Below, piece after piece: positions 27,031 to 36,490 of a stretch of 64,000 bases of DNA. The notes beneath the pieces are model-generated. The model worked only from the letters and a program-made list of their open reading frames with translations, was not told the DNA's origin and searched no databases. The stretch comes from Roseomonas gilardii (GTDB lineage: Bacteria > Pseudomonadota > Alphaproteobacteria > Acetobacterales > Acetobacteraceae): assembly GCF_001941945.1 (NCBI RefSeq), contig NZ_CP015583.1:1601001-1665000 (forward strand), given 5' to 3'. A program made the translations under genes and the position numbers. Each line of letters opens with the position of its first letter. Position 1 is the first letter of the stretch.

Positions 27031-28505
27031 GCCTGCCGCCGGAGCAGCGCGAGACGGGCGCCCTGCTGTCACGGCTGACCGGGGCGGCCGCGCCGCTGGA
27101 GACGCATATCTCCGCCATCTATGTCGGCGCGGACCGCACGCTGAAGCTGAAGAAGGCGGTGGCGCTGAGCTTCCTCGACTTCACCACCCTGGCGGCGCGG
27201 GAGCGTTTCTGCCGGCGGGAGCTGGAGGTCAACGCCCCCGCCGCGCCCGGCATCTACCGCACCGTGCATGCCATCACCGGCGGGGCCGGCGGGGCGCTCC
27301 GCCTGGATGGCGACGGGGAGGTGGTGGACTGGGTGCTGGAGATGGCGACCCTGCCCGCCGACGGCTTCCTGAACCTGATCGCGGCGCGCCACGGCGTGGA
27401 CGGCGCGCTGGCGGATGCGCTGGGCGACACGGTGGCGGCGCTGCATGCCACCCAGCCCGTGGTCGAGGGGCTGGACTCCGAGGCGGCGATGCAGCGCGTC
27501 CTTGCGGGCGCCGTCGAATCCTGCCGCCTGGCGAAGCTGCCGATGCCGGAGGTGGAGCGCCTGTCCGCCGGCCTCGGCGCGGCCTTCGCGGCTCGGCGGG
27601 GTCTGCTCAACGCCCGCGCCGCCGCCGGGCATGTGCGGCGCTGCCATGGCGACCTGCATCTCGGCAACCTCGTGCTCTGGCAGAAGCGGCCGGTGGCCTT
27701 CGACGCGCTGGAATTCGACGAGGTTCTGGCCACGGTGGACACCGGCTACGACCTCGCCTTCCTGCTGATGGACCTGGACCAGCGCGCCGACCGGGCCGCC
27801 GCCAACCGGACCCTGTCGCGCTATCTCGGCCGCACCGGGGATACCGGGCTGCTGGGCGGGCTGGCGCCCTGGCTCTCGCTGCGCGCCATGGTGCGGTCCT
27901 ATTGCGAGGTCCTGGCCGGCAAGGACGGGATGCCCTACCTGCGCGCCGCGCAACGCTACCTGGAACCCGCCCCGCCCGTCCTGCTGGCCATCGGCGGCCT
28001 GCCCGGCACCGGCAAGTCCTGGCTGGCCCGCGCCCTGGCGCCCGGGATCGGCGCGGCGCCCGGCGCGCTGGTGCTCCGCAGCGACGAGATCCGCAAGCGC
28101 CTCGCCGGGGTGGAGCCGGAGACCCGCCTGCCGCCCGGGGCCTATACCCCGGCCCGCAAGGCCGAGACCTACGCCGCCTTCCTGCGGGAGGCGCGCGAGG
28201 CCCTCTCCGGCGGCCATTCCGTGGTCGCCGACGCCACCTTCCTCGACCCGGCGCAGCGCGCGGGAATCGAGGCCGTGGCGCGGGAGGCGGGCTGCCCCTT
28301 CCTGGGCCTCTGGCTGGAGGCGCCGGTCGAGCTGCTGCGCGACCGCATCGCCGCGCGGCGCCACGATACCTCGGATGCCGACCTCGCCGTGCTGGAGGCC
28401 AGCGCGCGCCTCGATCCCGGCCCGCTCAACTGGGAAGCGGTGCGGGCGGATGATGATCCGGTCGCGGCCGCCACAGCCCTGCTGGCGCGGCTGCGGCCCG
28501 CCTGA
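27027..28505 (+). CDS. Two-domain protein: aminoglycoside phosphotransferase-like kinase fused to P-loop kinase
   Basis: The 492-residue protein joins two kinase folds. The N-terminal part (about residues 1-310) is an APH-like domain with the Brenner motif CHGDLHLGNLVLW and the metal-binding FDALEFDE. The C-terminal part (about 320-490) is a P-loop NTPase with Walker A GGLPGTGKSWLA, followed by RSDEIRKRL and VVADATFLDPAQR, as in gluconate- or zeta-toxin-like small kinases. Such fusions occur widely in proteobacteria with no assigned substrate. The GTG start overlaps the pdxH stop (GTGA), which suggests coupling. A small-molecule kinase role is inferred; antibiotic resistance is not implied. 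Confidence 0.88.
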   Translation: MSLPPEQRETGALLSRLTGAAAPLETHISAIYVGADRTLKLKKAVALSFLDFTTLAARERFCRRELEVNAPAAPGIYRTVHAITGGAGGALRLDGDGEVVDWVLEMATLPADGFLNLIAARHGVDGALADALGDTVAALHATQPVVEGLDSEAAMQRVLAGAVESCRLAKLPMPEVERLSAGLGAAFAARRGLLNARAAAGHVRRCHGDLHLGNLVLWQKRPVAFDALEFDEVLATVDTGYDLAFLLMDLDQRADRAAANRTLSRYLGRTGDTGLLGGLAPWLSLRAMVRSYCEVLAGKDGMPYLRAAQRYLEPAPPVLLAIGGLPGTGKSWLARALAPGIGAAPGALVLRSDEIRKRLAGVEPETRLPPGAYTPARKAETYAAFLREAREALSGGHSVVADATFLDPAQRAGIEAVAREAGCPFLGLWLEAPVELLRDRIAARRHDTSDADLAVLEASARLDPGPLNWEAVRADDDPVAAATALLARLRPA

Positions 28506-28540
28506 GCAACGGCCCTGAGCGACGGCCCTGAGCGACTGCC
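28502..28540. repeat. Three tandem 13-bp repeats at the end of the kinase gene
   Basis: Three adjacent copies (CTGAGCAACGGCC, CTGAGCGACGGCC, CTGAGCGACTGCC) differ by one base each. They begin over the kinase stop codon (TGA at 28503-28505) and run into the spacer. They look like a small slippage-type expansion. Confidence 0.7.
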
Positions 28541-28706
28541 GGTTGCATCCGTGCCTCGCTTGGTGATTGCATCCCCTCCGCGCGACTTGCCCCGCGGCCC
28601 CGGCGGCGGGACAATCCGGGCCGAGGCCCACCCTCCGGTCGGCGCGGCGCTTCGGGGCAGGCCCCCGGGCCCGCCGTGCGCGACCGGGCCGATAGGAAGC
28701 AGTTCC

Positions 28707-29582
28707 ATGGCTTACCGCCGAATCCTTCTCCCCCTGACCGGTACGGCCGCGGGAGAAGCCGCCCTCCAGACGGCGCTGATGATGGCGCGGATCTGGCACA
28801 GCCACGTCCATTGCCTGCATGTCCGCGTCGATGCGCGCGACGTGGCGCCGCTGGCCGGCGAAGGGCTCTCCGGCGCCATGATCGAGGAGATGATGGCCGC
28901 CACCGAACGCGAGAGCGGCGACCGCGCCCATCGCGTGCGGGCGCTCTTCGACCGCTTCGTGGCGAGCAAGGACGTGCAGATCGCGACCAACGCCGCCACC
29001 GCCAACAAGGCGAACGCGGCGACCCTGTCCTTCGAGAGCGTGGCGGGGCGGGAGGAGGATCTCGTCGCCCAGCAGTCGCGCCTCTACGACCTGGCGATCG
29101 TGCCGCATCCGGAGGCGGGGGAGGATGTCTCCTCCTCCGACGCGCTGCACGCGGTGCTGTTCGACAGCGGGCGGCCCGTGCTGATCGCGCCGCGCCTGCC
29201 GCCCGAGACCATCGGCACGCGGGTCTGCTGCGCCTGGAACGGCACGGCGGAAAGCGCCGCCGCCATCGCCGCCGCGCTGCCCTGGCTGCACCATGCCTCG
29301 GCGGTGCAGCTCCTCTACGCCACCGGCTACCAGCGGCGCGGGCCGGCGGTGGACGGCATCCTCTCCTATCTCCGCTGGCACAGCATCGAGGCCGAGGCCA
29401 AGGAGTTCCAGCCGGTGAGCAAGGATATCGGCGCCGGCCTCCTGACCGCCGCCAAGGATTTCGGGGCGGACCTGCTCTGCATGGGCGCCTACAGCCATTC
29501 CCGGCTGCGGCAGCTCATCCTGGGCGGCGTCACGCGGCACGTGCTGGAGAACGCGGACATCCCCGTCCTGATGTGCCGTTGA
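28707..29582 (+). CDS. Tandem universal stress protein
   Basis: The 291-residue cytosolic protein consists of two UspA-like domains. The first (about 1-150) starts YRRILLPLTGTAAGEAALQTAL. The second (about 165-290) ends with CMGAYSHSRLRQLILGGVTRHVLENADIPVLM, the ATP-binding type C-terminus with a G-x-x-x...G-G-x-T spacing. Universal stress proteins help cells survive starvation and oxidative stress through poorly known mechanisms. The ATG at 28707 follows AGGAAG. It stands alone after 200 bp of non-coding DNA and is convergent with the Tat-exported SDR gene. Confidence 0.9.
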   Translation: MAYRRILLPLTGTAAGEAALQTALMMARIWHSHVHCLHVRVDARDVAPLAGEGLSGAMIEEMMAATERESGDRAHRVRALFDRFVASKDVQIATNAATANKANAATLSFESVAGREEDLVAQQSRLYDLAIVPHPEAGEDVSSSDALHAVLFDSGRPVLIAPRLPPETIGTRVCCAWNGTAESAAAIAAALPWLHHASAVQLLYATGYQRRGPAVDGILSYLRWHSIEAEAKEFQPVSKDIGAGLLTAAKDFGADLLCMGAYSHSRLRQLILGGVTRHVLENADIPVLMCR

Positions 29583-29591
29583 AGGTCCGGA

Positions 29592-29610
29592 GGGAGGCTC
29601 CGCGCCTCCC
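29592..29610. terminator. Shared hairpin between convergent USP and SDR genes
   Basis: GGGAGGC and GCCTCCC form a 7-bp stem around TCCGC, exactly between the stops of the two converging genes. It can act in both directions, although no T run is present on either strand. Confidence 0.5.
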
Positions 29611-29619
29611 CCCGTCCCG

Positions 29620-30645
29620 TCACGGCATGCCGGCGCCGCCCGAGGCCCCGAAGACCTGCCCGGTGATGTAGCTGCCATCCGCCGCGGCGAGCTGCACGTA
29701 GATCGGCGCGATCTCGGCCGGCTGCCCCGGCCTGCCCAGCGGGGTCTGCGCGCCGAAGCTCTTCAGGTTGTCCTCGGTCTGCCCGCCCGCGACCTGCAAC
29801 GGCGTCCAGAAGGGTCCCGGCGCCACGGCGTTCACGCGGATGCCGCGCTTCGCGAGCTGCTTCGCCAGCCCCTTGGAGAAGTTCATGATCGCCGCCTTGG
29901 TCATGGCGTAGTCGAGCAGGATCTCGCTCGGCTGATAGGCATTGACCGAGCTGGTGTTCACGATGGCGGAGCCGGGCTTCAGGTGCGGCACAGCCGCCTT
30001 GGTGATCCAGAACATCGCATAGATGTTCGTGCGCACCGTCCAGTCGAAATCCTCCTCGCTGAGGTCGAGGATGGAGTCGTGGTGATGCTGGCGGGCGGCG
30101 TTGTTCACCAGGATGTCCAGCCCGCCCAGCCCGTCCACCGCATCCTGCACCAGCTTGCGGCAGAACCCGGCATCCCGGATGTCGCCGGGCAGGAGCACCG
30201 CCTTGCGCCCGGCCTCGCGGATCAGCCCCGCCACCTGCTGCGCGTCCTCCTCTTCCGCCGGCAGGTAGCCGATGGCGACATCCGCGCCCTCGCGGGCATA
30301 GGCGATGGCGGCAGCGCGGCCGATGCCGGAATCCCCCCCGGTGATGAGCGCCTTGCGCCCGGCGAGACGGCCGCTGCCGCGATAGCTCTTCTCGCCATGA
30401 TCGGGCGGCGGGGTCATCCGGCTGGCGAGTCCCGGCCAGGGCTGGGTCTGCGGCTGGAAAGGCGGGGCGGGATAGGCCGCGCGCGGGTCCTCCAGCTTCG
30501 GCGCGGCGCCGGGGGAGGCCTGCGGAGCGGTGCCCTGGGCCTGCGCCGTGGAGGCCAGCCCCGGCACCACCATCGCCGCGGCCAGCCCCGCCGCGGTCCC
30601 CTGCATCAGCCTGCGGCGGGAGGCGCTGCTCTCGTCCTGGTCCAT
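29620..30645 (-). CDS. Tat-exported SDR family oxidoreductase
   Basis: The 341-residue protein begins with a twin-arginine signal (SRRRLMQG followed by a hydrophobic AAGLAAAMVVPGLAS and an AQA-Q cleavage site). A linker of about 50 Pro-rich residues comes next, then a complete SDR domain with TGGDSGIG, NNAA, Ser in NTSSVNAY and YAMTK. It is therefore predicted to be folded with its nicotinamide cofactor in the cytosol and then moved to the periplasm. It resembles the YghA/YdaD-like aldehyde reductase group, whose N-terminal extension is usual. The ATG at 30645 has AGGAG seven bases upstream. Confidence 0.88.
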   Translation of the reverse strand: MDQDESSASRRRLMQGTAAGLAAAMVVPGLASTAQAQGTAPQASPGAAPKLEDPRAAYPAPPFQPQTQPWPGLASRMTPPPDHGEKSYRGSGRLAGRKALITGGDSGIGRAAAIAYAREGADVAIGYLPAEEEDAQQVAGLIREAGRKAVLLPGDIRDAGFCRKLVQDAVDGLGGLDILVNNAARQHHHDSILDLSEEDFDWTVRTNIYAMFWITKAAVPHLKPGSAIVNTSSVNAYQPSEILLDYAMTKAAIMNFSKGLAKQLAKRGIRVNAVAPGPFWTPLQVAGGQTEDNLKSFGAQTPLGRPGQPAEIAPIYVQLAAADGSYITGQVFGASGGAGMP

Positions 30646-30828
30646 GGCGGTTCTCCTGTCCGTGTCGCGGGGAAGGAGGGCGCCGCGCCCGATGGTCACC
30701 CCATCGGCGCCACGCACCTCGCACCCGCGAAACGCCCGCCAGGGAAGGCCGGTGTCTTGTAGCGGTGTCACAGCCCGGCGAGGCCATGCCGGAATGGAAC
30801 CGGCATGCACCTCGTCGGACAGAGCGCC

Positions 30829-32406
30829 TCAGTCCGCCGGACGCACGTCCTGGGCGCGCGTGTATTCGTCCGCGCGGGCGTCGATGGTCAGCCCATGGCG
30901 CAGCGCCCAGGCGTTCTTCTGGATGTGGATCGGGATCAGCCCCGTATCCGCCATCGCCATCCGCGTCGCTTCCTGCAGGATCGCTTCCCGCTTCGCGTCG
31001 TCGAGGGTCCGCATGGCCTCGTTCAGCTTCGCGTCGAAGGCGGGGTTTGAGTAGTGCCCGCGGTTGGAGGCGCCGGTGCCCAGCTCCTTGTCCTGCGTCG
31101 CCAGCAGGGCACGCAGCATGGTGGAGGCCTCGCCGCTCGTCGCCGCCAGGCCCATCAGGTGGACGCTGGTGTCGCCACGGCTGGCGCGGGCGATGAAGGC
31201 GGTGAAGGGCTGCGCATCGACCTGGGTCCGCACGCCGATCCGCGTCCACATCTGCCCCACGGCCTGGATGATCCGCGCATCGTTCATGTAGCGGTCGTTG
31301 GGGCCGTGGATGGTGATGCGGAAGCCCTGCGGATAGCCCGCCTCGGCCAGCAGCTTCTTCGCCGCCTCCGGATCGGGTTTCGGCGCCGGCAGGTCGGGCA
31401 CGTAGCCGGTGGTGCCCGCCGCCATCACCTGCCCGGTGGGAACCGTCGCATCCTCCATCACCCGTGCCGCGATGGCCTGGCGGTCGATGGCGATCGACAG
31501 CGCCTTGCGCACCCGCGCGTCGCGCAGCGGGTTGCGGCCGAGCTTCTGCCCGTCCGGCCCGGTGACGAAAGGCGAATCACCCTCGTTGCCCTGGTCCATC
31601 GCGAGATAGATCAGGCGCAGCCCGACCGTCTCCGCGACATTGATCCGCTTGTCGTCGCGCAGCCGCTTCAGGTCGCTCGTCGGCACCTGGTCGATCGCGT
31701 CCACGTCGCCCGCCAGCAGCGCGGCGGTGCGCGCGGCGTCGCTGGTGATCATGCGGTAATGCACCTTGGACCAGTGCGCCTTGTCGCCCCAGTAGGCGTC
31801 GTTGCGCTCCAGCTCGATCCGGTCGCCGCTGCGATAGGAGACGAGGCGGAAGGGGCCGGTGCCGATCGCCGCCTTGCCGCTGTTGAAGTCCTCGGTCGTC
31901 GCGCCCTCATGCGTCTGCCGGTCCAGCATCATGACGTTGACGAGGTCGGTCGGCAGCAGCGGATAGGGCGCCTCCGTGTGGAAGCGGACGGTCAGCGGAT
32001 CGACGATCTCGACGCGCTTGATGGCCCGGACATACTGCGCGAAGGACGAAGGCGAATTCGGCACCGTCGGCACGCGCGCGATGGTGAAGGCGACATCCTC
32101 TGCCGTGAAGTCCTGCCCGTTATGGAACTTCACGCCGGGGCGCAGCTTGAACTCCCAGGTCGTCTCGTCCACCGGGCGCCAGGACAGGGCGAGGCCGGGC
32201 TGCGGCCGCACATTCGCGTCCGTGGCCACCAGCGTGCCGAAGACCATCCCGGCCACGCCCGAATTCGGCGTGAGGTTGTGGTAGTGCGGGTCCATCGAGG
32301 TGACCTGCGCGCCCACGCCCATGGTCAGCTCCTGCGCGCGCGCCTCCGCCGTGGCGAGGGTGAGCGAAAGCGCGGCGATTCCGCCGAGAAGGGCTCGTTT
32401 CAGCAT
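30829..32406 (-). CDS. ABC transporter solute-binding protein, peptide/nickel (family 5) type
   Basis: The 525-residue periplasmic protein has a Sec signal peptide (residues 1-25, cleavage near ARA-QE) and the family-5 solute-binding fold. Typical stretches are PGLALSWRPVDETTWEFKLRPG, FTAEDVAFT and GTGPFRLVSY. Such proteins deliver peptides, opines, sugars or glutathione-like compounds to an ABC permease. No permease or ATPase genes are adjacent, so it is an orphan here. The ATG at 32406 has GGAG at the right distance; an ATG at 32418 is less well placed. It lies downstream of the M20 amidohydrolase gene on the same strand, which might supply or use its ligand. Confidence 0.92.
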   Translation of the reverse strand: MLKRALLGGIAALSLTLATAEARAQELTMGVGAQVTSMDPHYHNLTPNSGVAGMVFGTLVATDANVRPQPGLALSWRPVDETTWEFKLRPGVKFHNGQDFTAEDVAFTIARVPTVPNSPSSFAQYVRAIKRVEIVDPLTVRFHTEAPYPLLPTDLVNVMMLDRQTHEGATTEDFNSGKAAIGTGPFRLVSYRSGDRIELERNDAYWGDKAHWSKVHYRMITSDAARTAALLAGDVDAIDQVPTSDLKRLRDDKRINVAETVGLRLIYLAMDQGNEGDSPFVTGPDGQKLGRNPLRDARVRKALSIAIDRQAIAARVMEDATVPTGQVMAAGTTGYVPDLPAPKPDPEAAKKLLAEAGYPQGFRITIHGPNDRYMNDARIIQAVGQMWTRIGVRTQVDAQPFTAFIARASRGDTSVHLMGLAATSGEASTMLRALLATQDKELGTGASNRGHYSNPAFDAKLNEAMRTLDDAKREAILQEATRMAMADTGLIPIHIQKNAWALRHGLTIDARADEYTRAQDVRPAD

Positions 32407-32571
32407 GGTGGTCTCCATCCGTGTGTCTGGCGTGTCCGGTCCGGCCGCTGCGGGCGGCTCTGGGCCCCGGAAGCGACGGGGCTCCGGGGCGAGGGGTGGT
32501 GCCGGGCGGGCGGCTCATGGCCCCCCCCTGGCACGCCCATGGTTGACGCCGCGTGAACGGCGGCGCGCGGT

Positions 32572-34011
32572 TCAGCCGCGCTGCTGGCGCAGCGGCGGCG
32601 GCAGCACCTCGCCGGGGATCGGGCAGGCATAGGGCCTGCCGCCCGTCCGCTCGCGCAGCTCGGCCTTGGCGCGGGCCAGCAGCTCCGGGTCGCGGAAGGC
32701 ATCGAGCGCCGTGGCCGCCATGGCCTTGGCCGCCTGCACCATGCCCTTGTGCGCGTGCGGGCTCTTGCCCTGCGCCACCGCCTGCCAGGTGTGGAAGGGC
32801 GTGCCCACGGCCCAGGTGGCGCCCCAGCACTGCACGACCGGCACGATCTGGCTGACATCGCCCACATCGGTGGAGCCGTTGCCGGCGCGCGAACGGCCAT
32901 CGAAGGGCAGCACGCCCTCGTGCAGCACCTGCGCGCCCACCTCCTCCGGGGCGCCCACAGCCCCGATGCTGTCGGCGATGTCCTCCTCGCTCAGCGAGCG
33001 GCGCAGCTCGGCGGCGAAGCGGCGGTCCGCCTCGTCGAAGGCCGGCGCGCCGAGGCGGAGCAGGTTCTCATGCATCCGCATCTCCAGCGCCGTGTTCGGG
33101 ATGGTGTCGGAGCAGGCCTTGTCGATCTCCATGCTCATCCGCGTGCCGGTCATGATCGCGGCGCCCTCGGCGCAGGCCTTCACCCGCTCGAACAGGGCCT
33201 GCGCCTCCTTCACGCGCGGGCCGCGGATCAGATAGAGCACCTCGGCCTCCGCCTGCACCACGTTGGGCGAGACGCCGCCGCTGTTGGTGATGGCGTAATG
33301 CACGCGGCAGTCCAGCGGCATGTGCTCGCGCAGGTAGTTCACGCCGACATTCATGAGCTCCACCGCATCCAGCGCCGAGCGGCCCAGCCAGGGCGAGCCC
33401 GCCGCGTGCGAGGCACGGCCATGGAAGCGGAAATAGACCTGGAAATTGGCCAGCGAGCGGGAGGACATGACGCTGCTCACCACGCCCGGATGCCAGGAAA
33501 CGGCCGCGTCGAGGTCGTCGAAGGCACCCTCGCGCGCCATGAAGGTCTTGCCGGAGCCGCCTTCCTCGCCCGGGCAGCCATAATAGCGCACCGTGCCGGA
33601 CAGGTCGTTCGCCGCCAGCGCGTCGCGCGCCGCCACGGCGGCCAGCATGGTCCCGGCGCCGAGCAGGTTGTGGCCGCAGCCATGGCCGGTGGCGCCGGGG
33701 GTGACGGGCTTCGGCTCCGCCGCCCCGGCCTCCTGGCTCAGCCCGGCCAGGGCGTCGAACTCGCCCAGGAAGCCCAGCACCGGGCCGCCGGACCCGGCCT
33801 CGGCCATGAAGGCGGTCGGGATGCCGCCGACATTGCGGGTGACACGGAAGCCCTCGGCCTCCAGCAGCGCGATCTGCTCCTCGACCGACCTGTGTTCCTG
33901 GAAGCGCAGCTCGGCATGGCCCCAGATCCGGTCGGCCACGGCGGTGAAGGCGGGGCTCTTGGCCTCGACCTCGGCGGAGAGCCGGTCGAGGGAGATCGGA
34001 TCGTTGCGCAT
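32572..34011 (-). CDS. M20 family amidohydrolase/peptidase (AbgB-like)
   Basis: The 479-residue metal-dependent hydrolase has the M20 metal-site stretches GHGCGHNLLGAG and GCPGEEGGSGK and the dimerisation domain with ASHAAGSPWLGRSALDAVELM. Its length and the C-terminal STDVGDVSQIVPVVQCWGATW place it near AbgB, which with AbgA splits p-aminobenzoyl-glutamate. Relatives cleave other N-acyl amino acids or dipeptides. The ATG at 34011 follows GAGGAGAG. No AbgA partner is present. The next gene on the same strand is the orphan solute-binding protein, 165 bp downstream. Confidence 0.9.
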   Translation of the reverse strand: MRNDPISLDRLSAEVEAKSPAFTAVADRIWGHAELRFQEHRSVEEQIALLEAEGFRVTRNVGGIPTAFMAEAGSGGPVLGFLGEFDALAGLSQEAGAAEPKPVTPGATGHGCGHNLLGAGTMLAAVAARDALAANDLSGTVRYYGCPGEEGGSGKTFMAREGAFDDLDAAVSWHPGVVSSVMSSRSLANFQVYFRFHGRASHAAGSPWLGRSALDAVELMNVGVNYLREHMPLDCRVHYAITNSGGVSPNVVQAEAEVLYLIRGPRVKEAQALFERVKACAEGAAIMTGTRMSMEIDKACSDTIPNTALEMRMHENLLRLGAPAFDEADRRFAAELRRSLSEEDIADSIGAVGAPEEVGAQVLHEGVLPFDGRSRAGNGSTDVGDVSQIVPVVQCWGATWAVGTPFHTWQAVAQGKSPHAHKGMVQAAKAMAATALDAFRDPELLARAKAELRERTGGRPYACPIPGEVLPPPLRQQRG

Positions 34012-34095
34012 GCTCTCTCCTCAAGTCTCGCCGGCACGGGACCGGCATCGGGAATTCGGGGCGGGCTGTAGCATTTCCGCCTCCGGAAGTCCGCC

Positions 34096-34122
34096 GGCGG
34101 GGAGGATTTTTCCTCGCCCGCC
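34096..34122. terminator. Hairpin between 2-hydroxyacid dehydrogenase and M20 genes
   Basis: GGCGGGGAGGA and TCCTCGCCCGCC pair around a TTTT loop (AAAA on the minus strand). It stands just after the dehydrogenase stop. It may end that transcript before the M20 gene starts. Confidence 0.45.
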
Positions 34123-34129
34123 GCCGATT

Positions 34130-35068
34130 TCAGGCGGAAACCGGCGTCAGCACCGGCTGCCCGGAGAAATGGGCCCGCAGGTTGTCGATCACCAGCCGCA
34201 CCGTCGCCAGCACCGCCTCGGGCGAGCGGCCCGCGATATGCGGCGTCAGGATCACGTTCTCCAGGCGGGTCAGCCGGGCAGGAATGTCGTCCGGCTCGCC
34301 CTCCACCACGTCGAGGCCCGCCCCGGCGATGCGCTCCTGCTCCAGCGCCTCGATCAGCGCCCCGGTATCCACCACGCTGCCGCGCGCGATATTCACCAGG
34401 AAGCCCCCCGGCCCGAGCGCCCGCAGCACCGCCGCATCCACGAGATGGCGCGTCTCCGCCCCGCCCGGCGCGGCCACCACCAGGAAGTCGCACCAGGACG
34501 CCAGGGCGCCGAGGTCCGGCTCGTGCCGGAAGGGAGAGCCCTCGCGCGGCCTGCGGCTGTGATAGGCGACCTCCATCCCGAAGCCGCCGGCGCCCCGCTC
34601 GGCGATGCGCTGCCCGATATGGCCCAGGCCGAGCAGCCCCAGCCGCTTGCCGCTGACCGAGGGCCGCAACTGCCTCGCCCCCGCCCATTCCCCGCGCCGC
34701 GCGGCGGCATCAGCCTGCACCACGCCGCGCACGGTGGCCAGCAGCAGCATCATCGCATGGTCCGCGACCGCCACGTCGTTGGTGCCCGCGCCATTGGTGA
34801 CGGTGATGCCGCGCGCCGAGGCGGCGGCGAGGTCGATCTTCTCATAGCCGGCGCCCAGGGCGCAGACGATCTCCAGCGCGGGCAGGGCGGCGATCTGCGC
34901 GGCGGAGAAGCCGCTGGAGCCGTTGGTCAGCACGGCGCGGATCTCCGCGGCGCGGCTCCCGGGCATCCGGTCCGGACCGGCGGCGGGCAGGGGCTCGAAG
35001 CCCGCATCCCGCAACCGCGCCTGGTTCTCGGGCGCGACGTCGATGGCGAGCAGGAGGGGAATGGTCAA
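34130..35068 (-). CDS. D-2-hydroxyacid dehydrogenase
   Basis: The 312-residue NAD(P)-dependent enzyme has the Rossmann motif LGLGHIGQR. The catalytic triad is intact, with Arg in NIARGSVVD, Glu in DVVEGEP and His in TPHIAGRS. The sequence is of the GhrB/hydroxypyruvate reductase kind, reducing glyoxylate, hydroxypyruvate or related 2-oxo acids. The start appears to be TTG at 35068, with GGAG about 6 bases upstream; there is no ATG before the first beta strand. It lies just downstream of dctD but separated by 90 bp. Confidence 0.9.
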   Translation of the reverse strand: MTIPLLLAIDVAPENQARLRDAGFEPLPAAGPDRMPGSRAAEIRAVLTNGSSGFSAAQIAALPALEIVCALGAGYEKIDLAAASARGITVTNGAGTNDVAVADHAMMLLLATVRGVVQADAAARRGEWAGARQLRPSVSGKRLGLLGLGHIGQRIAERGAGGFGMEVAYHSRRPREGSPFRHEPDLGALASWCDFLVVAAPGGAETRHLVDAAVLRALGPGGFLVNIARGSVVDTGALIEALEQERIAGAGLDVVEGEPDDIPARLTRLENVILTPHIAGRSPEAVLATVRLVIDNLRAHFSGQPVLTPVSA

Positions 35069-35158
35069 TGGCGGCTCCGCGGCTCAGGGGGCATGTCCCG
35101 GCACCCGCCATCCTAGGCCGACCCGGCGCGGCCGGGCATGACGTCTTGCGGCGCTGCC

Positions 35159-36486
<1,328 letters not shown>

Positions 36487-36490
<4 letters not shown>

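Noticed and set aside
27069-29678. An 869-residue open frame on the - strand
   Set aside because: It is antisense to the kinase and universal stress protein genes and shows no family signature.
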